A stretch of 64,000 bases of DNA from Tuctoria greenei (lineage: Eukaryota > Streptophyta > Magnoliopsida > Poales > Poaceae). Below the pieces are notes generated by a model. That model searched no databases. It worked only from the letters and a program-made list of their open reading frames with translations, and was not told the origin of the DNA. The position numbers and the translations under genes are program-made. Positions 52,373 to 63,985 of the stretch are shown piece by piece. Location: the NCBI GenBank assembly GCA_036927565.1, contig JAYESD010000010.1, positions 119,194,866 to 119,258,865 on the forward strand, given 5' to 3'. Positions within the stretch are counted from its first letter, which is position 1, and each line of letters opens with the position of its first letter.

Positions 52373-55248
52373 TATAACACCCTCATTTTCATCTACATGC
52401 ATTGCATACATTCTTATACATGTTTAACCTTAAGCAACATAAAAGGAACAAGATTAAAATGAATTTAGGACAAAACAAAATTTTAAAACTATCGAGGTGA
52501 GAACTTGTCCATCCATAACACTGGACTAGTCCGGTTACCTGTTGTTCTCTAGAAAATTCAATATCTTTCAGACCCAGACTTGTCCTTCACATTGCACGGA
52601 CTAGTCTAGTTTGGTCTCTAATGTTTGTCCAGACTTGTCTGTAATCCAAACAGACTAGTCTGTTCCTTGTTGAAATTTAGTCTGTAAAACCTTTCCTTTG
52701 CCATTCCGGACTTGTCCAGCCTATCACCTCGGACTTGTCCGATTTCTTCTCTGTTCCAGATCGGACTTGTCCGGAGTCACAATAGACTAGTCCGAAAATG
52801 TCTCAGCTCAAAAATAGAGTTGTCTGTACTACCCCACCAGACTTGTCCATTGATCTCTCTGTTCAATATCAGACTAGTCCGGCCCCTAGTGGACTTGTTC
52901 GGTGTGCCTGACTCAGATTCAATCTTTTCCTACACGAATTTTCATTGGGTATTTACCTTAATTGGACCCAAGAATGTCGTACCAAACCCCTGTGGAGCCC
53001 ATGTGGGACCCCTACACGGCCTCCACCACCTTAAACTCGAAATCCATCAAACCCTACCACCTCCACCTCTATATAAACAACCCACCACCCCAACTTTTCA
53101 TCTCTTTGCCACAATTGAGAAACTCCAAACCCTAGTCCGTGGGAGCCGCCATCAAGAGAGGGTCCAACAGCAAGGAGGAGGAGGAGAACACGAAGAAGGA
53201 TCAATCAAGCAAGATCTTCATCGACTTTTCATTCTTCATCACCAATTCACCCTCAACTCTCCACCATCGATCCTAATCGCCAAGATTCGAGTTTCACGTC
53301 CAATTCTTGACCCTGGAAGCTCTAAGCAAATGGTACACCCTCTACTTTCACTTTTTCATATGAATTCAACCAATTCTCGCCTATCAAGAAAACCCTAAAT
53401 TGTAGATTCTGTATAGGGAGGACTAGTCTGGTGTGGGAATCTGTTTCAGACTGAATTAATCTCAATTTGATTCAAATCAATTCCAAACCTGTCCAAACTT
53501 GTTAGAAACTATTGTAACTAGTTAGTAAACATTAGTAGCAACTGAATAACAAGTTTCACTTTATAATTGCATTAATCATGCATGTCATGGCATACTGAGT
53601 AATGTATGAGCATTTATTGAGTGTAATGTCTCTTTTCTATTTTTATTGCACGGAATAGAAGGTGTTGCTCTAGAGGGTGTTGTCGAGGACCTCCAGTACT
53701 AAAACATTCAAGCTTTTCACCCTAATCAAGCTCAGAAGCAAGGCAAGTGTCCTTGATCATTTTGATCCTATTTTTAAATGTTTTCTTTGCAAAACTGCAT
53801 GCTTTTGTCAAATTGATGGGAAAACCAAGATAGGAGTTTACTAGTCTTGTTTGACCATCGTTGTCTCATGGAATACATTGTAGAGTGTCGGGAAGGTCTT
53901 TTAACCTTTTTGCTTCTGTTTAATTAATTGGGATGGGAAAACCAACCAAATGGCTTAACCATGAATTAATGAGAATGTATATGATGAGAATTGATGAACA
54001 TGGTTAATTGGTAACATGGGACTTGGGAGATCTAAGCAAGCATGGTTTGTGGATTGGGTTGGTAGATATGGTGGTTTGCTTGCCTTGGATCTAAGGATCG
54101 GTTCATGCGAGAATAAGCCAAGACAACAGTGTCACCATAAGGCCAAGTATGGGTGCGACTTAGCCAATTAATTAAGAGTATTACCAGGATCGATTCGGAT
54201 CATTTGGAGGAGCGGGGAATGAGAGTCAGTTGGGATTGCAATAGTGGCGGGACTGCCCTGGGATTCGAATGGCACAAGAGGGGGCCCTTGGTTGGAGGTG
54301 CTCAGTTGGAGGCATCACCACCGATGAAACCTTAGGGGTCTGAATATGCTGGTAGTCCCTTTGTAAATGCTATTTTGTGGTCTCTTGGCCATACACCTAA
54401 GGAAGTGTAATTGGTATAAGGGAGGTTTATTTAGTCGCCGACGGGTGACGAAATCACGAACTTGTGGGTAAAGTGGTACGAACTATGCAGAGTGTTAAAA
54501 CTATCATGATAGTCGTGCTCCCGGTTAAGACCACCTGGACAACTTCCATGATTAGTGGAAACTTGAGATTTGGGATGGTTGTGGTTGGTTACGGTTCATT
54601 ATTGTTCATGGTTATGGGTTGAGTTTTGATAATTGAATATGGTTGATGATAATAGTAAGAACGTGGTATTTGGTTTGATAATCATTGTTGGATGTTATAT
54701 AATGGCAATTGATGGTAATGGACTCGTTATTGGTAATTATTCGGGTTATGATGGGATAAATTTCGCATAGACATAGTATGATGCCTTTCATATGTTTTTA
54801 ATGTACTTTTCAGCAAATAGCCATTATTTATTATTAATTCCTTGTTTAAGCTACATGTCATTATTTCTCACACTTGCTGAGTATGACATGTACTCATTCT
54901 TGCAATTCCCTCACCAACAGTTTCAGGTGATGTTTGGGAGTATCTTGAAGATAATGAGGAGTATTAGGCTATGTGCTGCCTTCGACTTGCCTGTGGTGTT
55001 GCTTGGAGCCGCGCTACCCTATTTTCTTAGTTGCTTAATTAAATTATTTCCACTGCAGTTATAGTTCAATATTGATCATTAGACCTGTAACTTGAGGATT
55101 ATCTGAATATTGTAATAAAAGTACATATTTTCATAATTTGTATTTTGGTAATTATCAATTATCATTTGTGAATCACTTATGTATGCGTGTTAAACATCCT
55201 GGGCACACATATTTTGCACTTGGTTCATTTTCAGAACCGGGTGTCACA
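52373..55248 (+). repeat. 5' LTR of element G
   Basis: This LTR is 2876 bp. The start reads tataacaccc where relatives have tgtaacaccc, a G-to-A change in the terminal dinucleotide. The end is gtgtcaca. U3 carries about twelve CGGACTAGTCCG/CGGACTTGTCCG-like palindromes (52520-52905). TATATAAA is at 53070-53077. A frame of 228 codons across U3 (52712-53398) spans repeats and is not a gene. Confidence 0.88.
52520..52905. repeat. Palindrome array CGGA-CTAG/CTTG-TCCG in U3 of G
   Basis: About twelve degenerate copies occur at irregular 25-45 bp spacing, for example near 52524, 52598, 52655, 52706, 52730, 52762, 52787 and 52868. It is the plus-strand counterpart of 5812-6240. It lies 165-550 bp upstream of the TATA box. 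Confidence 0.78.
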
Positions 55249-55249
55249 T

Positions 55250-55264
55250 ATTGGTATCAGAGCC
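55250..55264 (+). other. Primer-binding site of element G
   Basis: The bases attggtatcagagcc begin two bases after the LTR end and complement initiator Met tRNA. Confidence 0.88.
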
Positions 55265-55519
55265 ATGGGTTGACCGTAGGATGCAACTTAGGTAGAATGG
55301 ACACTTTAGAGCACATAACAACACTTAGGAATCGTTGCAGATTGTTTTGTGTGCTTTTTGCTATGTAACAGTTGCTTGTGTTCTTAATAGATGATTGTGG
55401 GATGCTCTAGCGTTTGCCACATCTATATAGGCTAGCAGAGGTAGTTGCTTAGTTTCATTTCCCTTGATGCATATAGTTGGGGACGTTTTCTAAATTCTTC
55501 TCTCTTGCTCTTTCTTTAG

Positions 55520-56558
55520 ATGCCGAGGACTCGCAACCAAAGGGATGATAATGAGAATGAGGAGAACAATGGAGCACCTCAGAACAACAACAATGGACTT
55601 AGACCTGAGGCTGTCATCCTTCAGCACCTATTGGCTATTCAAAATCAGCTGATGCAGACCGTGATGCAGACCTTGGGACTGCTGCAGGCCAATAATCAAA
55701 ACCAGCCCCACATACCTCCACCACCACCACCCCCACCGCCTCATAACAGTTTGGGAGAGTATATGAGGACTAGACCACCTACTTTTGCTCAAGCCACAGA
55801 TCCTAAGGAAGCTAATAATTGGCCGAAATCTGTGAAGAAGAAGCTCACTATTGTCCAGTGCAATGACAGGAAGATGGTTCTCTTTGCTTCCTATCAGCTA
55901 GTTGGATCAGCTGCGGATTGGTGGGACTCACTTTGCAAAGCCCGTGAGAATTAGGAGAGGATCACATGGGCTTAACTCAAGGATAATTTTTGTTCTCACT
56001 TTGTTCCAGAAAGTGTTATGATCCTAAAGAGGCAGTAATTTGAGAACCTAAGGCAGGGAAAGTCAAGTGTGAGTGAGTATCACAATAAATTCACTCAACT
56101 CTCAAGATATGCTCCAGATGATGTCAACTGGGACATCTGCAAGCAGTATTTATTCATGAGGGGCCTAAACAATGAAATTCAAGTCCAATTGCTCAATTGA
56201 GAACAAGGTTCGCGAGATCGAGCAAGATAACAAAAGGAAGGTGCCATATCAAGGACAACCACAAGGAAGCAATGTTCGCCCCCGCCTTGCACCATACTAC
56301 AACCCTTCTGCTCCTACATATCGTGCTGCTATTCCACCGCACCCAGTTCAGCCTATGCAGCAACGCCCCGCCATGCAAGCACCTCGCGCTCCAATGCCTC
56401 ATGCACCCTGCGCCATCTTTCCTGCTAATGCTCAAAATCAAGTTCGTCCAAACAATTTTGGTGCAGCAAGGTCATGCTATACTTGTGGTGAGGTGGGACA
56501 CTTTGCATCTCAATGTCCTAAGTCAGGCCCTTGTCAAGGGAACAATGCTCTAAGATAG
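55520..56558 (+). pseudogene. Element G gag
   Basis: It starts MPRTRNQRDDNENEENNGAP and has a Pro-rich run (about residues 70-80). The gag core RPPTFAQATDPKEANNW, IVQC, and QLVGSAADWWDSL follows. TAG at 55952 interrupts it and further stops follow (near 55972 and 56036). A downstream frame (56172-56558) carries the Pro/Gln-rich linker and the knuckle CYTCGEVGHFASQC at 56475-56516. It would form the particle and bind RNA if intact. Confidence 0.85.
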
Positions 56559-56639
56559 AACCCAAGACCAAATGGAAGAGCGTCACAAGGCAATTGTGGA
56601 CTACATAATTTTGTTCCTGGCAAGGTGAACCATGTCTCT

Positions 56640-56945
56640 AGGAGGAAGATCAACAAGCGGATTACATGGTGATTGGTATGTTTCTCGCAAACTCCAACCC
56701 GGCGACCATGTTATTTGATTCTGGAGCATCGCATAAATTCATTGCATCCACGTATGTTGCCAAGTATAGTTTGCCCATATCTCATATGAAGTATACCTTG
56801 TTGGTTAAATCTTCTGGAGGAGAGATGAGGAGGAATATAGTATGTCCAAAAGTAAGCCTTAGAATAAGGGGGGTAGACTTCACCAAACTCATTGTTTTGG
56901 ATTCTCAAGGACTGGACATAATACTTGATATGGACTAGATAAGGA
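56640..56945 (+). pseudogene. Element G protease domain
   Basis: MVIGMFLANSNPATMLFDSG contains the catalytic Asp of an aspartic protease (DSGA, about 56717-56728). The C-terminal GLDIILDMD normally continues with Trp-Leu, but the Trp codon is TAG (56936). It is therefore separated from RT by a stop. It cleaves the polyprotein in intact relatives. Confidence 0.82.
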
Positions 56946-58620
56946 AGCACAATGGGATAATTCAGTGTGCCACAAAGACGGTGAAGTTGACAAATGAAGA
57001 AGGGGTCAGCATAGAGTTTGAAGCATCTCAACACCCACCAAAGCAAGTGAAGCTGAGTCAAATGGATGATGCAACCATTGAGGAAATTCTGGTGACGTGC
57101 AAATTTTTGGATGTGTTTCCGGATGTGTTGCCAGGTTTGTCGTCTGATCGTGACATAGAGTTTGTTATTGACTCAATACCTGGAACTGTGCCTATAGCTA
57201 AGAGGCCATATAGGATGCCTCCTTTGGAATTAGTGGAGCTCAAGAAGCGAATTCAAGAGCAGCTAGAACAAGGTTTCATTCGCCCAAGCTCTTCACCTTG
57301 GGGAGCGCCAGTGCTATTCCTGGATAAGAAGGATGAATTCCAAAAGATGTGTGTGGATTACCGGGCTCTCAACAAGGTGACGATTAAGAACAAGTACACG
57401 TTGCCTCGAATAGAGGATTTGTTTGACCACATGAAGGGGGCTTGTGTTTTCTCCAAGATTGACTTGAGGTCAGGTTACTTCCAAAGGAAGATTAGACTGT
57501 CGGACATATTCAAAATAGCTTTTTGGACACATTATGGATCCTATGAGTGCACCGTGTTGTCTTTTGGATTGACAAATGCACCGACATACTTCATGTACCT
57601 CATTAATAACGTCTTCATGCAGTATTAGGATAAGTTCGTGGTAGTGTTCTTTGGTGATATCATGATCTACTCGAAAAGTGAAGAGGAACACGAAGAGCAT
57701 CTAAGGCTCACATTGCAGAAAATAAGGGAACACCGGTTATATGCCAAATTCAGCAAGTGCTAGTTTTGGTTAAGGGAAGTGTCATTTTTGGGTCATATCA
57801 TCTCGGGAGGAGGAGTATCGGTTGACCCAAGAAAAGTGAGAGATGTGCTAAAGTGGGAACCGCACCATAATGTGAAGGAAATCCGGAGTTTTCTTGGAAT
57901 GTCTGGATAATACCGTTGGTTCATCAAGGACTTCTCCAAAATAGCCAAGTCCGTGACTGAGTTATTAATGAAGGGGAAGACATTTCAATGGACATAAGTT
58001 TGTCAGGACAGCTTTGAGGAACTTAAGAAGAGGTTGACAATAGCACCTGTGTTGGTATTGCCAAATGTGAACTAAAGTTTTGATATCTATGGTGACGCAT
58101 CAAGACAGGGACTTGGATGTGTTCTCATGCAAGAAGGTCAAGTGGTAGCCTATGCATCGAGAGAGTTGAAGAAACATGACCAAAACTATCCTACGCACGA
58201 TCTCGAACTTGCAGCCGTAGTGCATGCCTTGAAGATATGGAGGAACTACATTCTTGGTCACAAGTGCGAGATTTATACGGGTCATAGAGCCTCAAGTACA
58301 TTTTCACACAAACGGATCAAAATTTGAAGCAAAAAAGATGGTTGGAGCTCATCAAGGATTATGACTTGGGAATCAACTATCATCTAGGGAAGGCTAATGT
58401 AGTGGCCAATGCTTTAATTAGGAAAGGAGTAAGCCATCAACTCACAGTTCGAGAGTTACCACCCGAGCTATGCAAGGAGTTTGAACAGTTGAATCTTGGA
58501 TTTGTGAATGAGATGAGGATGATGGAGTTAAATATGACCTTAGAGCAAGAAAATTTAGAAGGTCAAACCAAGGATGAGGAAATTCAAGAAATCAAAGAAA
58601 GGACTGAAGAAGGGAGATAA
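56946..58620 (+). pseudogene. Element G reverse transcriptase and RNase H
   Basis: A long open RT piece (56981-57628) shows DRDIEFVIDSIPGTVPIAKR, SSPWGAPVLFLDKKD, CVDYRALNKVTIKNKY and SFGLTNAP. TAG at 57626 ends it, and the active site reads FFGD (57647-57658) where FIDD is expected, losing one catalytic Asp. RNase H follows (DASRQGLGCVLMQEG, YASRELKKHDQNY, about 58094-58180) with a shift near 58285. The tether region VRELPPELCKEFEQLNLGF lies at about 58447-58500. Confidence 0.85.
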
Positions 58621-58975
58621 TTCAGATTTGATGAGGATGACCAAGGTACTCTATGGCTTGGGAAACGGATTGTTGTTCCTAATGTTAAACATATTGAGGA
58701 AATGATACTGAAGGAGGCACATGACTCACCTTACTCAATCCATCCAGGATGTACAAAGATATACAAGGACTTGAAGACATGTTATTGGTGGGCCAACATG
58801 AAAAAGGACACATCAGAGTACGGTGCACTATGCGATGTCTGCCAACGAGTCAAAACTGAACATCAAAGGCCAGATGGATCATTGTAGCCATTGAAGATTC
58901 CAGAATGGAAGTGGAAAGAAATCGGTATGGACTTCATATTGGTTTACCTCAACCTAGTCCAGGTTATGACTCTGT
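58621..58975 (+). pseudogene. Element G integrase, N-terminal part
   Basis: The zinc-binding domain is visible: EAHDSPYSIHPG, then KTCYWWANMKKD, then CDVCQRVKTEHQRP (58708-58870), giving the H-H-C-C pattern. A stop follows at 58885. The core begins (MDFIL-type) and is cut at 58976 by element H. Confidence 0.8.
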
Positions 58976-59640
58976 AGGATCGAAGAGCACGTAAAAAGCT
59001 ACCAGAGCGGCGGTGAATGGTAGATTAAAACTTTTCAGCGGAAGCAACAATTACCCCTCAGTAGAAAATTAATCTATTAAGAAATAGTATGTGCGACTAA
59101 TCTAAACATGATCAATAGTGACAAAACCAGTATATATTGTAGAGAATCAAGTCACAAAGACACGACAACAAGAATCACGAAAAATTGTCGAGAAAAACTC
59201 AAGTTACAATCGAAAGATTGAACGAAGGTCAATCTGTTCTACCCGAGAAAACTAGATCTGCAACACTGCAAAGAAACTCATTTAGATCCAAAACCAAAAA
59301 TCCAATGACCGTGAAATTTATACAGATTATAGATAATCAAGTTGTGAAGACAACCTAAAAAGAATCACGTCAATTGGATCTGTAAAACTCGAGTTATGAT
59401 AAAACCACCGAAGCAAGGTAGTGCTGCGCAAAAACTCGACGAGAAAGACTTGACGAAAACAAGTCGGACAAAAAAGGCACAAAAGCTCATTTAGACTACA
59501 AATTTTATTGATCAAAACACAAAAGGAACAGCCCCAAAGTCATCTACCTCGAGCTCTGGCCGTCCTTGCTTATATAACTAGACCTTAGGCCAACCCAATC
59601 CTAACTAGGACTCAAATCCTACTCAGATTCAACCCAAAAT
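58976..59640 (-). repeat. 3' LTR of element H, truncated
   Basis: It matches the last 670 bp of element C's LTR (15085-15754) in reverse, including the minus-strand TATATAA at about 59570-59577 and the taccagagcggcgg end. It stops near 59640 where the CACTA-like sequence begins. Confidence 0.82.
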
Positions 59641-59770
59641 TTCATTAAGGATAACTTACATTGTAACTAGCATTTTATTAAAATACACTAGTTACAATGA
59701 AAATGAAACATTAAGGATAACTTACGTAGAATAGTAAGAAAATATGATGTCGACATTAAGGATAACTTAC
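59641..59770. repeat. Three copies of a 17-mer and a 12-bp-arm inverted repeat
   Basis: cattaaggataacttac occurs at 59643, 59709 and 59754. Between the first two is an inverted repeat with perfect 12-bp arms, cattgtaactag (59659-59670) and ctagttacaatg (59688-59699). They lie at the copia/CACTA junction. Confidence 0.8.
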
Positions 59771-61365
59771 ATCCTCATGATTTACTCTATATTCGCTGGC
59801 AGTCCGAAGATGCTCGCATACATAATACCCGCACAAGACACTCCCAGCAGGCTGCTTTGGACAAGGATAATATGTTTTAATGTCCAATGCATTATTATTA
59901 GGAGGTTTCTGACCGCCAAGCTATTATGCGTAAAACCGCCAAGCGCTGTAATACAAGAAATGTCATATAAAACTTGTCAACACATTCTAAATGTGTGTAA
60001 ATTAAACAAACCTACAGTTTCAAAATGGAAAGGAAATCTTTGTAACGATCTGGTGGGTAATCGGCTAAGTCCAAGATTGTTGCTAAACCCTGTGTTGGCT
60101 TGATGAAGATCATTATGTAGTGTTTACTGCACACGTACAAACAAACACACGTGTTAACAATTAGCAATAATTGCAATTTCAATGTCATGTGTCAAACTTA
60201 CTCAAAGTGGTATGGGCCCATTACGAGGTCCTTGTCGTCTCTGACAATGTTAAACATTGCATGTCCTATGTAAGCTGCAACTTGTGTCCTTCTATCCTTC
60301 TTAAGTTTTGCGATTGATTTTTCAATTTTTTATCATGTGCTTGTATTGTACTGAGTCTCGGTCTGCCTTAACGTCGAATAGTGTCTTTGCAATCCGTTTA
60401 GGGTCAAGGATACATGTCTTGCATTTCATCTTTTCACTATCCATGTATTGCATCCTATTGAAGAAATTCAGAATTGTTATAAACTCATGAAATGTGTAGG
60501 CGTGTAGTAAGAAAAGCAAATGCAAAAAATTAGAGGCACTTACAAGCACCAGACAAGTAGCTTGATGATTTCAAGCATGCCCCAATGGAAAAGGGTATGC
60601 AACTCTTCAAATAAAATGACTCGTTTATCTGCTCCAGTGCTCCATAATACATCTGTTGGAACACGAAATGTGATACAAGAAAGTTCATATTTTGTGCTGG
60701 CAGTGATGTACCACTGATGCATTCTTTTGAGTGAGACAGGTTGTTTGCTAAGTTGTACGGATGTCATGAACGGCTTCCCATTCTCAAATTCAGAAGGGAC
60801 ATGCTCAAGCTTGTTTATTGGAACTCCTGGTTTAACTAAAGCCGTGCGCCGATTATACATGACACTGTCTTCTTCCCACTCCTCAATATCTTCAAATGTT
60901 GGCTCATGAGAAGAACGAGATGCACTCAATTTTCTAATATTTCCCTTCATATTTTCAAATACTTTGACACTTATGATAAATGTTTCTTAATTTTGCATGA
61001 GCTAACTTTGATAGGCACTGATGATCGAGGAGTAGTCATCGGAAGTTGGACACTGGCTTGTTGTTGAACCTGTTGTTCAACTGATTGCTCTTTACTCCTA
61101 GCAGCTGGCTCTAGTACTACTTCAAGCTGTTGCTCAACTGGTTGCTCTTTACTAGCAACAGCTTGCTCTAGTACTGCTTGAAGCTGCTGTCTAACTTGTT
61201 GCTCTTGGTTATCTTTACTACCAAGGTTAATATCATCCTTGTTGAGACATAGGGGGAGTGGATCTTCATGGACTTGGAGTGGATCTTCCTGGACTTTTGC
61301 ATTAGAAGACGGGGTTGCAGTATTTTGAGATGCGACGGAGCTAGAAATTGGCTCATCGTCTACGA
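59757..61365 (-). pseudogene. Ulp1-like cysteine protease region of a CACTA element (multi-exon fragment)
   Basis: Minus-strand pieces in order: a Gln-rich linker (61363-60971), then 60950-60540 with FENGKPFMTS, MHQWYITASTKYEL and the ELHTLFHWGMLEII segment. Next come MQYMDSEKMKCKTCILDP (about 60450), YIGHAMFNIVRDDKDLVMGP (about 60275-60215), HYIMIF...TILDLADYPPDRYKDF (about 60118-60020) and SVLCGYYVCEHLRTASEY (about 59840-59785), ending at TAA near 59757. H, D and C in these last pieces fit the catalytic His-Asp-Cys of Ulp1/SUMO proteases, often carried by grass CACTA elements. Introns separate pieces; whether it is expressed is unknown. Confidence 0.65.
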
Positions 61366-61830
61366 TGCCAAAAATATAAGTCATTTGAATCATTAGCAAC
61401 TAGGCACCTATGCTTAGAAGAAGACATATCAAAATCATCTTTAAAAACTCTTCAAAACCGAGACATGTTGAAAATAAGCTCACTATTGGAACCTACAACT
61501 TTGCAGCAATTTTTATTAAAATATATTCCACATTTTCATCTAACAATTGTGAAACAGAAAGCAAGTTGTATTTCAAATTTTTGAAAAGTGCCACATCCTT
61601 CAAGGTGTAGTGATCATTTACTCTAACCGAACCCTTAGCAATTATAGGAGTTGAAGAATTATCGGCAAAAGTAACATTCTCTACACGTGACACAACAGAG
61701 AGGGAGGAGAACCAATCTTTGTTACCGATCATGTGGCGTGAGCAACCTGAATCCACCATCCAAATGTTCTCCTTAAGTGTGTAACCTACATAGAAACACA
61801 ATACGTCGATGACTCAATACTGGGGTTAGT
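61366..61830 (-). pseudogene. Element H protease and start of GAG-pre-integrase region
   Basis: Minus-strand WMVDSGCSRHMIGNKDWFSS holds the copia protease DSG. ENVTFADNSSTPIIAKGSV and NLKYNLLSVSQLLDEN follow. The region continues as SKHRCLVAND and ends at YFWH-like codons (about 61375), where the CACTA sequence starts. In element C the same place continues to KLGHIGFDHL. Confidence 0.8.
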
Positions 61831-62480
61831 TAAAAGGCATTTAGGAATCCAGTACTGAGTCATACGATGTCCAGTAGGAACAACACGCGAAAGCTGAGAT
61901 AAAACAGTAGGTTTATGAGCAAAAGTTTGAGCATTTTTGTACCCAACTACTGACCTACAAGGTGTTACATTTGTAGCACGAAAAAAATAGGTTTGGGAGC
62001 AAACTTTGCATGTTTTCGACTTATTACAGCAAGCTGCATGTTCCTATCATTCAGTTTAGCATGTGCAACAAGTTTTGCATGAAGGTTATGAGATCTAGCA
62101 ATCATACTTTTCTTTTTATGTTGTTTAGCTAGTCTATAACAAAAATCTATAACATGAACATCTCTACCACAGTAGGTACAATGAAATTTAACTTTATGTT
62201 CATGTCTGGAAGAGCAAGCAACATTTTTATTTGAAACCAAAAGAAAACACTCCTCTAGATTTGAAAACCACTTTTTTTGTTTAGGAACTGTCTAAATCAA
62301 ATCACTTCCTAATGACTTTACAATTTTAGGTGGATGTGCCTTAGCATGAGCATGAGAATCAAAACCTAAACCAATTTTATCATTGCAAGACTTGAAGAAT
62401 TCAGCAGCAACTTTTGGTTCTTATTCCCATTACAAAACCGATCTAATGTCTATGAGAATTAAAGCATTGTTCAATATTGA
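61831..62480 (-). pseudogene. Element H gag-pol linker with second zinc knuckle
   Basis: CTYCGRDVHVIDFCYRLAKQ (about 62190-62130) is a complete C-x2-C-x4-H-x4-C knuckle, unlike element C where the His is Pro. Basic HAKLVAHAKLNDRN-type repeats follow. Broken by stops near 61965 and 62240. Confidence 0.7.
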
Positions 62481-63941
62481 AATTTCATTCAAGATCATCA
62501 CAAGTAGAACAATGCAAATCAATTGTAGAACAACAAGCATCTTTCATGTTTTTATTATTAAGTGCAGCAAGCTCTCTGTTCTTTTCAATTTCTAACTCAA
62601 ATTTATCAAGTGTGGAGTTGTGCGCACTTCTTAGAGAGGACAATTGTTCATATATTAAATCACATGAGGAACAAGAATCATCACTAGGAATCAAATATTT
62701 CAAATGATTAATTTCAGATTCTAGTGACTCAATTTTAATAGCATTGTCCCTAAGCTTTTTGTCCTTTTTCTTAACTATAACAGTGGCACAAGAAATAGCA
62801 TCACACATTTCTTCGCAAGTAGGACATACCTCTTTATTGTCGCTGCTATGTTCTGCCTCCTCCATACTTGATCTTGATTTGCCCGCCATGAAACACAAGT
62901 TCGCCAAATCATCTTCATCTTCGTCACTTTCGATGTCCACATCGCTTGAGCCAAGTTCTTGAAGTGTGGAGATAAAACTATTCACCAATTTGTGTCTTGT
63001 AAAACCCTTCTTTTTCTTGTTGTTGTTTGCATAAGAGTGCTTCGTCCTTGTTTGCTTTTCATCACGGAAAGTAGTACCTGAAAGGTTAGGGCAATCCGTG
63101 TGAAAATGTCATGTCTTACCACATTCAAAGCAACGTTGAGGTCCGACACTTACCCTCCTTCTGGTTCTCACATTTTGCAATGCTTTTGAGAACCGAGTAG
63201 AGATGAGTGCAAGTTCTTCCTCTAGAAACTGTTCAATTTGTTCAAGGGTTAGAGAGGACAACAAAGCAAGTGTTCAACAAGACGAAGATTGGCTGGAGCT
63301 AGGCATGTCACATTGAGAAACAAATACAAGAGACATGTTGTGGTTCTTACGTGAGATTATGTCAATTTCATTAGTTTTCAATTTAGAATATAGAACATCT
63401 AAAGTAAGTGTACTCATGACAGTAGATTTACAAATATATGTGTCTTTCATCTACCAAATTGACATGACTATGCACTTAGTAATTTCCTAGCATTCTCAGC
63501 ATTAGAAAAATTAACATTGACGCTACGCAAGTTGTTGAGAATTTTATTAAAGCTAGCAAAGAGATCGTCGATGGACTCACCTAGTTGCATCTCAAAGCGC
63601 ATGTAATCCTTTTTGAACATGTCTTGTCTTACCTCCTTGATCGTGTTGGATCCTTCATGGTAGTCGCAGAGTGCTTTCCACACATCATATGCAGATCGAA
63701 GGTGAGCAACACGCTCGATGTCGCTTTGAGTTAATCCTTGTATGATCCAGTTGTGAGACTTGTTGTTGACATCTCTCATGTTTGTAGCCATGACTTGATC
63801 GTTTGACGGCACGTCATAAGGCTTGTACACCTTTTCCCATATTGCAAAGACTTGTGCCTAGATGAAAGCTTCCATACGTGCCTTCCAAACGTGAAAATCA
63901 ATACCGCTAAAGACACAAGGTTTTGCGGAGTATTTCTCCAT
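62481..63941 (-). pseudogene. Element H gag
   Basis: The start at 63941 reads MEKYSAKPCVFSGIDFHVWK, as in elements C and E. A TAG interrupts it after MEAFI (near 63859). The open piece 63830-63468 has SDIERVAHLRSAYDVWKAL and DYMRFEMQLGESIDDLFASF. The first knuckle (about 63128-63087) reads C-x2-C with a stop before the His. An acidic and coiled-coil part (62988-62485) follows. It is a structural particle protein, inactive. Confidence 0.82.
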
Positions 63942-63985
63942 GACGATTAGTCAAAAATACGTGCAAATCACAAAGATTAGAGCAT

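Larger units (their letters stand above)
52373..58975 (+). mobile_element. Element G: Tekay-type gypsy, 5' LTR to integrase, cut by element H
   Basis: It has a 5' LTR, primer site, gag, protease, RT, RNase H and the integrase zinc-binding part in plus-strand order. The body ends at 58975 inside the integrase core (after NLVQVMTL-type sequence), where a reversed copia LTR starts. The 3' half of integrase and the 3' LTR must lie beyond the window. Several stops make it inactive, but it is less decayed than element A. Confidence 0.87.

Noticed and set aside
52712..53398. 228-codon frame in the G LTR
   Set aside because: It runs through U3 palindromes and the TATA region; other LTR copies do not keep it.
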